From positions 26,245,501 to 26,309,500 of the forward strand of contig JARKIP010000023.1 of the NCBI GenBank assembly GCA_029990175.1: a stretch of 64,000 nt of DNA, written 5' to 3'. Under the pieces are notes generated by a model. The model was given only the letters and a program-made list of their open reading frames with translations, was not told the DNA's origin and made no database searches. Source of the DNA: Petunia secreta (Eukaryota; Streptophyta; Magnoliopsida; Solanales; Solanaceae). The position numbers and the translations under genes are program-made. This document shows positions 47,904 through 59,747 of this stretch, one piece after another. Numbering within the stretch: position 1 is the first letter of the stretch; each line of letters begins with the position of its first letter.

Positions 47904-47916
47904 ACTGCCCCTCTTT
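47904..47916 (-). promoter_or_regulatory. Polypurine tract before Ogre LTR 1
   Basis: Minus strand AAAGAGGGGCAGT directly before the LTR start TGTTGACACC. The equivalent at LTR 2 is AAAGGGACAGC (about 59737-59747, now on the plus strand). Confidence 0.75.
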
Positions 47917-48934
47917 GCTCGGGGATGATGGAAGAGTCTTCAGAAAAAGACATTGACGGAATGACTAATTTTGTCGCGACTCTTGGGAGGTGTTCTTAGG
48001 AATTGTGAGCATTTACGAGGTGCCAGATTTTGATGTTCTCGCATCGCATTGTTGTATATCTTGCAGTGGAGGTGAGTTTGCAAAAAATCAATGTATATGT
48101 AAATGTATAAATAGACTTTCCTGTCTGTTGGATCGTCTTGCCACGGTTTCTCATCATCTGCATGTGTGGTCGTCATGTTGGGCTGTATACCTCTTCATTA
48201 TGCCAGATTGTCCACCACACACTATACCATTCTTTTCATCGGGCTGTCCACCCTTTGTCATGCCAATCCTTTCACTGGGTTGTCTACCCTCCAGGCTATC
48301 AACCTTTTACTATGCCAAACTCCACATCGGGCTGTCTACCCTCGGTAATGCCAAACTTCTCACAGGGCTGTCTACCCTCTGTGATGCCAAACTCCACATC
48401 GGGTTGTCTACTCTCTGTTATGCCAAACTTCACATCGGGTTGTATACTTTTTGTCATGCGAAACTTTACATCGGGCTGTATACTCTCTGTCATGACAAAC
48501 TTCACATCAGGCTGTCTACCCTCTGTCATGCAAAGTTTTCAACTGGGCTGTCTACCCTCCAGGCTGTCTACCTTTTACCATGCGAAACTTCACACCGGGT
48601 TGTCTACCCTCTGCCATGCCAAACTTCTCACAGGGCTGTCTACCCTCTGTCATGCCAAACTCCACATCAGGTTGTCTACCCTCTGTCATGCTAAACTTCA
48701 CATCGAGTTGTATACCCTCCGTCATGCCAAACTTCACATCGGGCTATATACCCTCAGGCCTGTCTACCCTTTGCCATGCAAAACTTCACATCGGGCTGTC
48801 TGCCCTCTGTCATGCCAAACTTCTCACAAGTTTGCCTACGCTCAGGGCTATCTACCTCATTTAATCGCACATTTAACCTCATATTTGCAAGCACATATGC
48901 AGTGGGGCTAATATCACTAGGGCTGGTTCAATTT
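47917..48934 (-). mobile_element. 3' untranslated segment joined to a truncated LTR
   Basis: Minus-strand 3' end of an Ogre unit: array 2, then spacer, then polypurine tract. To the right, at about 48935, it passes directly into the middle of LTR 2 with no pol or primer site. A unit was therefore almost wholly deleted between two LTRs. Confidence 0.65.
48175..48870 (-). repeat. 36-bp tandem array 2
   Basis: About 19 units of 36 bp with GGGCTGTCTACCCTCTGT and CATGCCAAACTTCACATC. Because 36 is a multiple of three, each frame repeats a 12-residue pattern and stays open (up to 257 codons). These are not genes. Confidence 0.92.
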
Positions 48935-50127
48935 AACTTATTTATGCAATTTTCGTGTCCAATATAGCTTTGCAGAAATGACTAATTTTATGAAAATGGC
49001 CAGTTTTGACTAAAAATATTTTAGATTTTGTTTCAAACCGAGTTGGGATTATTTTAAAATAAAATGTTAGCCATTTAGGGTCGGTGTGACTTGACATTAA
49101 TTGTCGAGCTCTAACTTTAATGGCTATTTTATTTTAGGGGTCAATTTTGTAAAATACGTATATAAGGGCTTCTTTGAAAATAGGTCACGAAAACATACAA
49201 GAATGCATACCGGGGGGCTGTCGCACATAACATATTCATATATAAGTATGCAAATACATGATAATATTTGTTAGGCTTTAGAAAATACATATATATACTT
49301 GTATAGTTGACCCCAATAACTTATACACCCCTATACACTAATAGATTAGTGTATAGGCGCTTGAAGCTCGTACAAATTGGTTCAAACACATAAAGGGCCA
49401 GATTTGAAATAAGTATTGGGACCAAATTATTTAAGTAAACAAGGGGCAGTTTAATTTGTAAAAAAAAAGTCACGGAATTGGCAAAAGTTACACATTTAGC
49501 CCCTATCGTTGAAAGTCCAGATTTCTTTACGGAATAACATAGTTCACACATTATAATTTGAATTTTAAAACTTGTATACACCAATTACATTGTCCAGATT
49601 TCAAATAAACTTAGATTCTCAATTTTTTAATCGAAACAGTGTTCTACCTTCTCACCTAGAAACTGTTAAGCAGGTTTAAGGCAATCAAGGATCATATTTT
49701 TTCATTTAGGATGATGCAGCACATAGGAGATGAGGGTTGAAGAAGGCTCCTATGTAGCCTAGAAGAAAGCAATAGTGAGTTTCCTCACTCCAATCATATA
49801 CAAACAGGGTATCCTAGAAAATATACATAGATAGGGAATTTCTAAGGGGGGTAGAGCATGTATTAAAGCCTTGTTTCTCAAGGATTAAGCTCAAACTGCC
49901 AAGGTAATTCATAATCTTAATGATTATGCTTCAGGAATCTGTAACAACATGGGGTAGCTACTGAGCTGTATACATTCAATATCCTGCAGTTATTAGAACT
50001 GGCATGGCCTTTTTAGGCCATCCTAACAAGCTGTATAAAGGTTAACAGGGGCTGGAAGAAGCCCAGAACCAAGATGCAAAGTGACAAGAGTTCATGCAAG
50101 CATAAGCAGTTTAAACTATGAAAACAA

Positions 50128-50190
<63 letters not shown>

Positions 50191-50565
50191 AATCAAAAGG
50201 GCCAGGCATAGACAGGTTAAAAAATAGAGAGTAACAGTGATAAGAATAGTGTTTTACCTTCTTAGTGATAGTGGTGATCAAACAAACAAAGTGCAGGCAG
50301 TGTTAGATACTTGCAGAGACAGGATCAACAAGGAAAAAGAGAGCAGGGATCTTCCAATAATATTGAAAGAAAGTGAGGGATGAAAGTAGTATGCAGTACA
50401 ATGTATGAGTGTGTCAGATTATTTCTTAAGTATCTGGTGTCCTTAGTGTGAATAATAGGGCCAATTTATATAGGTAAGGGTTGAAGGTTAAAATTCAAAC
50501 GGGTATTGTCATAAAAGGCAGGGGAATATTCTTTTCAAGAATAAAGGAGACACCCTTATGTGTTT
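48935..50565 (-). repeat. Ogre/Tat-like LTR 2, left piece
   Basis: Aligns with LTR 1 from about 43890 onward (GTTAGCCATTTAGGGTCGGT, GACTTGACATTAATTGTCGAG). It stops at 50565, where element C begins. The missing continuation is 61245-59748 on the opposite strand. It holds a (GA)n run. Confidence 0.82.
50131..50188. repeat. (GA)n microsatellite
   Basis: About 58 bp of pure GA repeats within LTR 2. Confidence 0.97.
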
Positions 50566-52765
50566 TGAAACGACCTCGGTCAGTCGTTTCGGAAGTTAGG
50601 ATTCCGATTGGTGTGCCGATAATTTTAAAATATTCGTAAGGTCCATTAGGACCTGTCTGTAAAATTTGAGCTAAATCAGACCTCGTTTGGTAGGCATCGG
50701 AAGAAGGTTTTAATTTTTATTGTCAATAAATATTAAAAAGAGATTTTTGAGCTCGATTTGGGCGAATGAGCTCTGATTCGAAATCCGAAAGCGTCGTTAG
50801 GTTCATATGATTATTTGTGACTTTTATGATTTTTTAAAAGTGAATTTCGATGTTGTTCGGCTAGTTCCGCAAAAATGCCGAAAGTTAAATAATTTGACCT
50901 TTTTCCTTTAAATTCGCATCTTGAGTTTCGGGAGTTGGATTTGAGATCCGTCTTCGCGAGTATGTTACATATATTTTGTATAGCTTACTTAAAAAATTTG
51001 GGATCATTTCGACTTCTCTAGGGTTCCATTTCAATTTTTATCGTCGTAGCGAATTTATTATTAAAAAAAAAAAGGAAAACTGAAATTAAAAGGTCGGTGG
51101 CTTAGGGGATTTAATCCCCTAGCAGAATGATTCACGATACATATCAGAGAGATTACCAAAATGCAGAGAGAGAAAAAAATTAGAAAAGAGGGGAAAAAAG
51201 GGAAAAAGGAGTGGAAAAATAAGTGGAATTTCTACCCCAAATCTTCAGGTAATGATGTTAACTCATTATCTTAGCTTATTACGTGTGTTTGAATATATTT
51301 TTACGGTAAAAATAGGGATATTAGACATCGCCCTAATGACGTAAATTGATAGTTTAAAGGGTCAATTGGACCCCGATGATGGAAATGATTATATATTCAT
51401 ACTCAGTGAGTTATGAAAAATATATAAATATAATTTATTTAGAGTTTTGTTATGGGACTTTGAACCCTGTATATAGGTCTGGCATGCGTATTGCGTATGC
51501 GAATAGGGTATCAAGTTCCTAACTGGATTGCCCTAAAACATAAGGAATGAAGCCTTCAGCTTTATTTGATATAATTTTTCTGCTTATTGAATAGAAAGAG
51601 ATCATTTGGCAACTAATACAAAGGAAAAGCCAGTGGTTGAGTAACAGGACTAGCTTCGAAATACGGTAAGTGTTTATATCCATTTCTTTGGAGGCACTTG
51701 GCCTCGTGGATTTTCTACCACGTGTTCCTTACGTGTGTAGCTGCCGATAGGCGTACTCATTACGCCTTAGCCTTGGATTTACATTCTATATTATATATTA
51801 TGTCATGTTATTGCTATTGCATTGGGAATCTGAGTATTGTACTTTGGCTTGGAGTTGACATATACTTCCCGGCAGTCGATGAGAGTCCCGCGCCGGTGAA
51901 GGGTTATCATCGCATCATATTGAGGGTAGGAGGATTCCGCCCTCGGAGCAGGAGGATTTCGCTCCATTGCATCATATTGAGGGTAGGAGGATTCCGCCCT
52001 CGGAGCAGGAGGATTCCGCTCCATCGCATCATATTGAGGGTAGGAGGATTCCGCCCTCGGAGCAGGAGGATTCCGCTCCATTCATTTGGCACATGTGACC
52101 TATTTCATTTCATTTCATTTCATCTCATTTCATATCATTTCATTTCATTTCATCTCATTCCATTTCATTTCATACTATTGTGTAGATTTTCTGTACATGA
52201 CTACTGTTCTGCTTATATGTGCACTGCTTATTTGTTGATTGTTGTCTGCTTCCGTTTCCCTGACTAGCGTATCTATTTTTCGAGGTTGCTAGTTTGTTCG
52301 CACTTATTGAGTCCTCATGACTCACCCCCCTATTTGTCCTTGTGTTTTCTTTTCGTTCGGCAGATTCTGCTCCAGGACCCAGCCAGTCACGCCGTGATTG
52401 AGGAGTAGTACGTTCTCAGCTGTCTACGGTGAGCCATCCTGTTCATTGCGGCCACCAACTTCAGATATTACAGTTTTCCTTACTTTTGCTCCCTTTGGGA
52501 GGTGTATATATCTTTTGGCCTTCTTAGATGTCTGATCTGGAAACCTTTAAACTTGTGTATTCTAGGTAGTTAGTTGTTTTGTCCAGATAGTTTGTATATA
52601 TGTCTATCCTTGAGAGTTATTTTATGTTGTTAAGGTCATGTTTAATTTTATTTTCAAGGTAATTTTGTGCCGTTTTTATCGATTTTGTCTATAGGGTTCG
52701 CCCGACAGGTCTAGGAAAAGTTGTCAGGTGCCCGCACGGCCTAGCCGAAAATGCGGGTCGTGTCA
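50566..52765 (+). repeat. 5' LTR of element C
   Basis: 2200 bp, TGAAACGACC to GGGTCGTGTCA. It holds a three-unit 57-bp tandem repeat. It is the reference for reconstructing the split 3' LTR. Confidence 0.92.
51903..52085 (+). repeat. 57-bp tandem repeat (3 units) in LTR of C
   Basis: Three near-identical units containing ATCATATTGAGGGTAGGAGG and GGAGCAGGAGGATTCCGCTC. The inverted 3' LTR piece carries the same three units (61925-62095), slightly diverged. Confidence 0.92.
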
Positions 52766-52767
52766 GT

Positions 52768-52780
52768 TGGTATCAGAGCC
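52768..52780 (+). promoter_or_regulatory. Primer binding site of element C
   Basis: TGGTATCAGAGCC, 2 bp after the 5' LTR; tRNA-iMet type. Confidence 0.92.
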
Positions 52781-52956
52781 AGGTTTAGAGTCTTTCCAGA
52801 TCATGACAGTGTCTAATAGAGTCTCGCTGATCGGGCGGAGACGTCCGTACCTATCTACGAGAGGCTATGATGGCATTTAGGCAGTTTCCCTTCTTTTTTT
52901 CCCTGTCGTGCGTGAGTCTTCTTATCTGAAGTTAAATATTTTTAATTTTCTGCAGT

Positions 52957-55900
52957 ATGGTGAGAACGCGCCCGAATGTTCGGCGAGAGGCGGAGGAGCC
53001 AGCGGTCACCCCTATGCCTGCTGCTCTGCGAGGTCGCGGTGTTGGCCGCGGTAGAGGTCGTGGTCGAGGCAGAGGTAGAGTTGCCCAGGCCGCGAGGATA
53101 GTGGATCGTGTTGATCCTGCTGCAGAGGTTCCGGTAGTGCCAGCTTTTTCCGGGCAGGGGGAGCAGGGCTTATTCGTTCCCCCCGCACTTCATGACGCTT
53201 TTATGAGATTCTTAGCGACGCAGATGCCCCAGGGACCTCCTATTTCTCAGGCTGCCGTAGATGCTCATATTCCTCAGGCTGCTGTAGATGCTCCTATTCT
53301 TCAGGCTGCTGTAGATGCTCCTATCCCTAGGCAACTCCTCAGGCTGCGGTAGATATTGGTTCTCAGGTTCAGGAAGCCCCCATTCCAGCTCCACAGGTAG
53401 CCCCAGCAGTTCATGTTCTAGGTGGTTATGTTCCAGAGGTAGCGGGTGTTATACCTCCAGTTGCTCAGGCTAGTCAGCCAGTCCAGGTAGCAGATCAAGT
53501 TGATGATCCGACAAGGTTGCATTATTTTACCCGACTTAATCCTCCGAAGTTCTCTGGTCAGAAATCAAATAAGCTTAAGCCTCGTGAGTTTCTTGATCAA
53601 TGTCAGCGTATCTTAGAGGCCCTTGGATATCTTGAGCAGTATGGAGCTGATTATACTGCTTTCCAGCTTGAGGGTCCAGCTTTAGCTTGGTGGACCGCAC
53701 TCCGATAAGCTAGGCAGGGCTTACCTAAGCTGACCTGGAGTGAGTTCTCTCATCGATTCATGGAGAAGTTTTTCCCTCGCAATCAGCAGGATGAGAAGAG
53801 GAGACAGTTTGAGAGGATTGGACAGGGTAACCTGTCAGTCACGGAGTATGAGCTTTTATTTTCAGAGATGTCCAGCTATGCTCCAGATCTTGTGCAGGAG
53901 CCCTCTGAGAGGGTCAGACGTTTTATTGATGGGCTTTCTCCTTATTTGCGGTCCCAGATGGCTCGTGAGATTGAGGCTGGTACTCTATTTGATGTCGCTG
54001 TTGATATTGCCAGGAGGTATGAGGCCTATCATAGATTGGAGATAGAGGAGTTACAACGGGAGAGTAAGAGATCTCGTGGTCCCGGGCATTCTAGTACCTC
54101 GTATAGAGGTAGGAGTTATCAGCAGCAGGGTAGGCCTCCTGTCAGACCAGCTCAGTTTCCAGCGTGTGGTTCTCAGAACGCGCCTACTTCTTCTCAGGGT
54201 CAGTTTGGGTTTCGCCCGCGAGATCAGTCTCAGTTTGATCAGCGTAGATTTTCTCCAGGGTGCTTTATCTGTCAGGATCTAGGGCATCATAAGAAGGATT
54301 GCCCTTATCTCCATCAGCAGGGTAGTAGCCGCCCTTTCCCTCGCCTTCCAGCGCCTATGCAGCAGCAGCCTCAGGGTGCCCCTTCAGGGTCTCAGCCAGC
54401 TAGAGGTGCACCATCATCTGGTAGAGGTCGGGGTCGTGGTTCAGGTGGTCCCTCCAGGGGTGGATCTCAGGGTGGTAGTTCAGCTCAGCCGTAGAGACAG
54501 CTATATGCACTGCCGGCCAGGCAGGATGCCGAGGCATCCCCAGCTGTTGTTACAGGTATTTTATCTGTTTGTGGTCGAGATGCATATTCTTTGGTGGATC
54601 CAGGATCTACCTATTCATATGTATCTCCTTATTTTGCTTTGGGTTTTCATGTTGATTATATGTGTCTTCGTGATCCATTCTGTGTTTCTACTCCTATTGG
54701 AGACATTATCATCGTGGATCGAGTTTATCCAGCTTGTACCATATCTTTTGGGGGTCGTGAGACACTAGTAGATCTTCTAATCCTAGATATGGTTGATTTT
54801 GATGTTATTATTGGCATGGATTGGTTGGCGTCGTGTCATGCCACATTAGATTGTCATGCCAAGTCCTTTTAGTTGTCTCTTCCTTGTTCAGCACCAGTGG
54901 TGTGGCAGGGTTCTTATTTGCCACCCAGGGGGCATGTTATTTCTTTCCTGAAGGCAAAACGGATGATGGATAAAGGGTGTTTAGCGTATCTTGCCATGGT
55001 TCGAGATACCACTGTGGAGATTCCATCTCTTGATTCTATTCCTGTCGTTAGGGAGTTCCCTGATGTGTTTCCAGATGATTTGCCAGGACTTCCTCCTGAT
55101 CGAGAGATCGAGTTTGGTATTGATACAGTGCCAGGGACTCAGCCTATTTCTATCCCTCCTTATCGTATGGCCCCATCAGAGTTGAAGGAGCTGAAGGAGC
55201 AGTTGCAAGATTTGCTTGATAAGGGGTTCATCAGGCCGAGTATTTCTCCGTGGGGTGCTCCTGTTCTATTCGTGAAAAAGAAAGATGGGACTATGCGGAT
55301 GTGTATTGATTATCGTCAGCTAAATAAGGTCACCATCAAGAATAAGTATCCCTTGCCTCGCATTGATGATTTGTTTGATCAGTTACAGGGTGCCAAGTTC
55401 TTTTCGAAGATCGATCTGCGATCTGGTTATCATCAGCTAAAGATTCGTGAGTCAGATATCTCGAAGTCTGCTTTTAGGACTCGTTACGGCCATTATGAGT
55501 TCCTAGTTATGTCTTTTGGGCTGACTAATGCCCCTGCAGTCTTTATGGATCTCATGAACCGGGTGTTTAAGCCATTCCTTGATTCCTTTGTCATTATCTT
55601 CATTGTCGATATTCTTATTTATTCTCGTAGCCGCGAGGAGCATGATTATCATCTGAGGGTGGTTCTTTAGACCCTCCGTGATCGTAAGTTATATGCCAAG
55701 TTCTCGAAATGTGAGTTTTGGCTTGATTTTCTGTAGCATTTTTGGGTCACGTGGTATCTAGTGAAGGTATCAAGGTTGATCCGAAGAAGATTGAAGCAGT
55801 GCAGAAATGGCCTCGTCCTACCACTCCGACGGAGATTCGCAGCTTCCTTGGATTGGCAGGTTATTATCGGAGGTTTGTGGAAAAGTTCTCTACTATTGCA

Positions 55901-57900
55901 GCTCCCCTGACTCGCCTGACGCAGAAGGCAGTTCAGTTTCGATGGTCCGATGAGTGTGAGGCCAGCTTTCAGAAGCTTAATGCCTTATTGACTTCAGCTC
56001 CAGTGTTATCCCTTCCTTCGGGCACCGGTGGATTTGTAGTTTATTGTGACGCATCTCGTGTGGGCCTTGGTTGTGTTCTTATGCAGCACGGGAAGGTAAT
56101 TGCTTATACTTCCAGACAGTTAAAGCCGAAGGAGAAGAATTATCTGACTCACGATTTAGAATTGGCAGCTGTGGTCTTTGCTTTGAAGATATGGAGGCAT
56201 TACCTTTATGGCGAGCCTTGTGAGGTGTATACAGATCATAAGAGTCTGCAGTATCTTCTCTCTCAGAAAGATCTTAACGGCCGACAGCGGAGATGGCTTG
56301 AATTGATTAAAGATTATGATCTCACTATCCATTATCATCCTGGGAAGGCGAACGTGGTAGCAGATGCTTTGAGCAGGAAGTCCATGGGCAGCATGGCTTT
56401 TCTTTATGCTGACATGAGACCATTGGCCCGAGAATTGCAGTCCCTTGGCGACTTTGGCGTGAGATTTCTTCTTCCAGACTCCGGTAGAGTCTTAGCGTGT
56501 ATTGCAGCTCAGTCTTCCTTAGTCAGTCAGATTAAGGGAAGACAGTTCGAGGATCCTCATCTGCAGGAGTTGCGTGGTCGTGTCCTAAGTGGAGGAGTTC
56601 CCTCCTTCGAGCTTGATTCAGATGGAATTCTTCGGTTTAATGGTCGACTCTGTGTTCCTGATGTTGGGGATTTGAGGCAGTCAGTGCTCAGTGAAGCTCA
56701 TAGCTCGCGTTATTCCATTCATCCTGGTATTACAAAAATGTATCAGGACCTCCGAGAGCTATACTGGTGGAAGGGGATGAAGAGAGATGTATTTGATTAT
56801 GTATCTCGTTGCTTGAACTGTCAGCAGGTTAAGTTCGAGCACCGGAGACCAGCAGGTCTAGCTCAGGCATTGCCCATTCCCGAGTGGAAGTGGGAGCACA
56901 TCACGATGGATTTTATAGTTGGTCTGCCAAAGACCCTGCGGCGCCATGATTCAGTCTGGGTCATTGTCGACCGACTGACTAAATCAACTCACTTTATCCC
57001 TGTAAAGACTACTGATTCAGCTCAGAGACTGGCGCGGATTTTCATTGAGCAAGTGGTTAGGCTGCATGGTACTCCTGTATCCATTATCTCAGATCGTGGT
57101 TCCCAGTTTACTTCTCAGTTCTGGCAGTCTTTTCAGAGAGAGTTGGGGACCCAGGTGCAGCTTAGCACAGCATTCCATCCTCAGTTTGACGGTCAGTCCG
57201 AGCGGGTTATTCAAGTTCTGGAGGACATAATAGCTACCAGTCTTCTATTCAGATGGCTCCATTTGAGGCCTTATATGGTCGTCGATGTCGTTCTCCTATT
57301 GGCTGGTTTGAGTCTCGAGATGTCGAGGTGATGATTTCAGATATGGTTCGTCAGACTCTTGAGGTTGTTCGTGTTATTCAGGATCGTTTACGGACCGCCC
57401 AGAGTAGGCAGATTTCATATTCGAACCGAAGGAGCCGAGAGTTAGAGTTCGAGGTCGGGGACATGGTATTTCTGAAAGTGTCACCGATGCGAGGTGTAAA
57501 GAGATTTGGCAGGAAAGGAAAGCTTTGTCCCAGGTTCATTGGCCCTTTCCGTATCGAGAAGCGTATTGGTAAGGTAGCTTATCGGCTCGACCTGCCAGAT
57601 TCTATGCCAGTTCACCCAGTTTTCCATGTGTCGATGCTTCGATAGTGCATCCAAGATCCTTCCGAAGTGATCGAATTAGACCCTGCTCAGCTAGATGTGA
57701 ATCTGGCTTACGAGGAGTTCCCAGTAGCTATCATAGCGCGTGATATCCGGAAGCTTCGTTCGAAGCAGATTCCGATGGTTCGACTGCGATGGAATAATCG
57801 TCCACATGAGGAGGACACTTGGGAGCTTGAGTCCAGTATGCATGAGAGGTATCCTTACATCTTCGACGATTCAGGTTCGAACTTGATCTTTAAAGCCTAA
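52957..57900 (+). pseudogene. gag-pol of element C, multiply broken
   Basis: Begins MVRTR like element A. In order: Gag with an intact CCHC knuckle (CFICQDLGHHKKDC, near 54260), protease with intact DPGS (near 54597), RT, RNase H with intact YCDAS (near 56045), integrase, chromodomain-like end. Breaks: a frameshift near 53325; stops at 53706, 54492, 54870, 55668 and near 55734; a one-base gain in a T run near 55740; about 75 bp lost from integrase near 57228, changing frame; a stop at 57643. The RT active site reads FIVD, first Asp to Val (codon 55605). More decayed than A. Confidence 0.93.
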
Positions 57901-57990
57901 AAGTTCTAATCATTGCATATAATTTTGGTTTCGTAATAAATGTCATTGAAAATTCGTGTTAGCATTCTCATTAGAGGTATGAAATCTATT

Positions 57991-58028
57991 TTAGACTCTT
58001 GCTCGTTCGAGGACGAACGAGAGTCTAA
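57991..58028 (+). other. Hairpin next to polypurine tract of element C
   Basis: 38-nt palindrome with perfect outer arms TTAGACTC and GAGTCTAA and inner arms CTCGTTC and GGACGAACGAG that pair with one C-A mismatch and G-T wobbles. Same length, position and outer arms as 9935-9972 in element A. Confidence 0.75.
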
Positions 58029-58039
58029 GTGGAGGAGAA
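58029..58039 (+). promoter_or_regulatory. Polypurine tract of element C
   Basis: GTGGAGGAGAA directly before the 3' LTR start TGAAACG. Confidence 0.85.
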
Positions 58040-58600
58040 TGAAACGACCTCGGTCAGTCGTTTCGGAAGTTAGGACTCCGATTGGCGTGCCGATAATTTT
58101 AAAATATTCGTAAGGTCCATTAGGACCTGTCTATAAAATTTGAGCTAAATCAGACCTCGTTTGGTAGGCATCGGAAGAAGGTTTCAATTTTTATTGTCAA
58201 TAAATATTAAAAAGAGATTTTTGAGCTCGGTTTGGGCGAATGAGCTCTGATTCGAAATCCGAAAGCGCCGTTAGGTTCGTATGATTATTTGTGACTTTTA
58301 TGATTTTTTGAAAGTGAATTTCGATGTTGTTCGGCTAGTTCCGCAAAAATGCCGAAAGTTAAATAATTTGACCTTTTTCCTTTAAATTCGCATCTTGAGT
58401 TTCGGGAGTCGGATTTGAGATCCGTCTTCGCGAGTATGTTACATATATTTTGTATAGCATACTTGAAAAATTTGGGATCATTCGACTTCTCTAGGGTTCC
58501 ATTTCAATTTTTATCGTCGTAGCGAATTTATTATTAAAAAAAAAGAAAAAGTGAAATTAAAAGGTCGGTGGCTTAGGGGATTTAATCCTCTAGCAGAATG
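58040..58600 (+). repeat. 3' LTR of element C, first piece
   Basis: Matches the first 561 bp of the 5' LTR and stops inside it at AGCAGAATG, where Ogre 36-bp repeats begin. Confidence 0.92.
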
Positions 58601-59490
58601 TAGACAGCCTGGAGGCTAGACAGCCCGGTGAAATGGTTGACATGAAAAAGGGTAGACAGCCCTGTGAGAAGTTTGGCATGATAGATGGTAGACAACCCGA
58701 TACGAAGTTTGACATGGCAAAGGGTAGACTCCTGCGAGAAGTTTGGCATTACATAGAGTAGACAGCCCGATGTGAAGTTTGGCAATGCAAAGGGTAGATA
58801 GCCTTGACGGTAGACAGCCCTGTGAGAAGTTTGGCATGACAGAGGATAAACAGCCTGATGTGAAGTTTGAGATGGCAAAGGGTAGACCGCCCTATGAGAA
58901 GTTTGGCACGACTGAGGGTAGACAGCCCGATGTGAAGTTTTGTATGGCAAAGGGTAGCCAGCCTTGAGGGTAGACAGTCCTGTGAGAACTTTGGCATGAC
59001 AGAGGGTAGACAGCCTGATGAGAAGTTTGGCATTGCAAAGGGTAGACAGCCCATTGAAAAGTTTAGCATGATAGAGGGTAGATAGCCCGATGTTAACATT
59101 GGCATGGCAAAGGGTAGACAGCTCTGTGGGTAGACAGCTCTGTGAGAAGTTTGGCATGATGGATGGTAGATATCCCGATGTGAAGTTTGATATGGCAAAG
59201 GGTAGATAGCCCTGAGGGTAGACGGCCTTGTGAGAAGTTTGGCATGACAGAGGGTTGACAACCCGATGTAAAGTTTGGCATGACAGAGGGTAGATAGCCC
59301 GATGTGAGGTTTGGCATGGCAAAGGGTAGACAGCCCGATGCAAAGTTTTGCATAATAAGAGGTAGACAGCCTGGAGGGTAGACAGCCTAGTGAAAAGATT
59401 GACAAGACAAAGGGTAGACAGCCCGACGAGAAGAATGACATAGTGTGTGGTGGGAAATTTAGCACAATAAAGAGGTATACAGCCCAACAT
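58601..59490 (+). repeat. 36-bp tandem array 3, inside the inverted segment
   Basis: Units with GGGTAGACAGCCC and GTGAGAAGTTTGGCATG, the reverse complement of arrays 1 and 2. In the rest of the Ogre DNA the repeat faces the other way, so this copy marks the inverted block. Plus-strand here corresponds to the sense of the Ogre transcript. Confidence 0.9.
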
Positions 59491-59747
59491 GACGAACATC
59501 CATGCAGCTGATGAGAAACTTTGGCAAAACGATCCAGCAAACAGGAAATTTTATTTATACATTTACATATACGCTGCATTCGCAAAACTCACTTTTACTG
59601 CAGAATATAATCCAACTATGCAAAATATTACAATCTGGCACCTCGTAAATTCTCATAATCCATAAACACTCTCCTGACAAAATTAGTCGTTCTGTCAACG
59701 TCTCTGCCCGAAGACTCTATAATTATCCCCGTGCACAAAGGGACAGC
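59491..59747 (+). mobile_element. Ogre 3' untranslated spacer and polypurine tract (inverted)
   Basis: Matches, in reverse, the spacer at 47917-48170 (GAGGTGCCAGAT, GACTAATTTTGTC). It ends with AAAGGGACAGC before the LTR start at 59748. Confidence 0.75.

Larger units (their letters stand above)
50566..58600 (+). mobile_element. Tekay-like chromovirus, element C (main part)
   Basis: 5' LTR (50566-52765), primer site (52768), gag-pol (52957-57900), hairpin (57991), polypurine tract (58029) and the first 561 bp of the 3' LTR. The rest of the 3' LTR lies inverted at 61246-62872. It is flanked on the left by TGTTT (50561-50565). The expected right flank, read on the opposite strand next to 61246, is TGATT, a 4-of-5 match. 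It inserted into Ogre LTR 2. Same family as element A by pol, but its LTR belongs to the TGAAACGACC group shared with the solo LTR and the array. Confidence 0.9.

Noticed and set aside
48138..48911. 257-codon frame (and 234-codon frame) as a repetitive protein gene
   Set aside because: All three frames are open across a 36-bp tandem repeat; unit length divisible by three explains this. It lies in an Ogre 3' untranslated region, and similar frames occur at 38098-38836 and 58582-59585.
51803..52092. Minus-strand proline-rich repeat frames (PPAPRAESSYPQYD units)
   Set aside because: They are a shadow of the 57-bp tandem repeat in the LTR of element C; 57 is a multiple of three.
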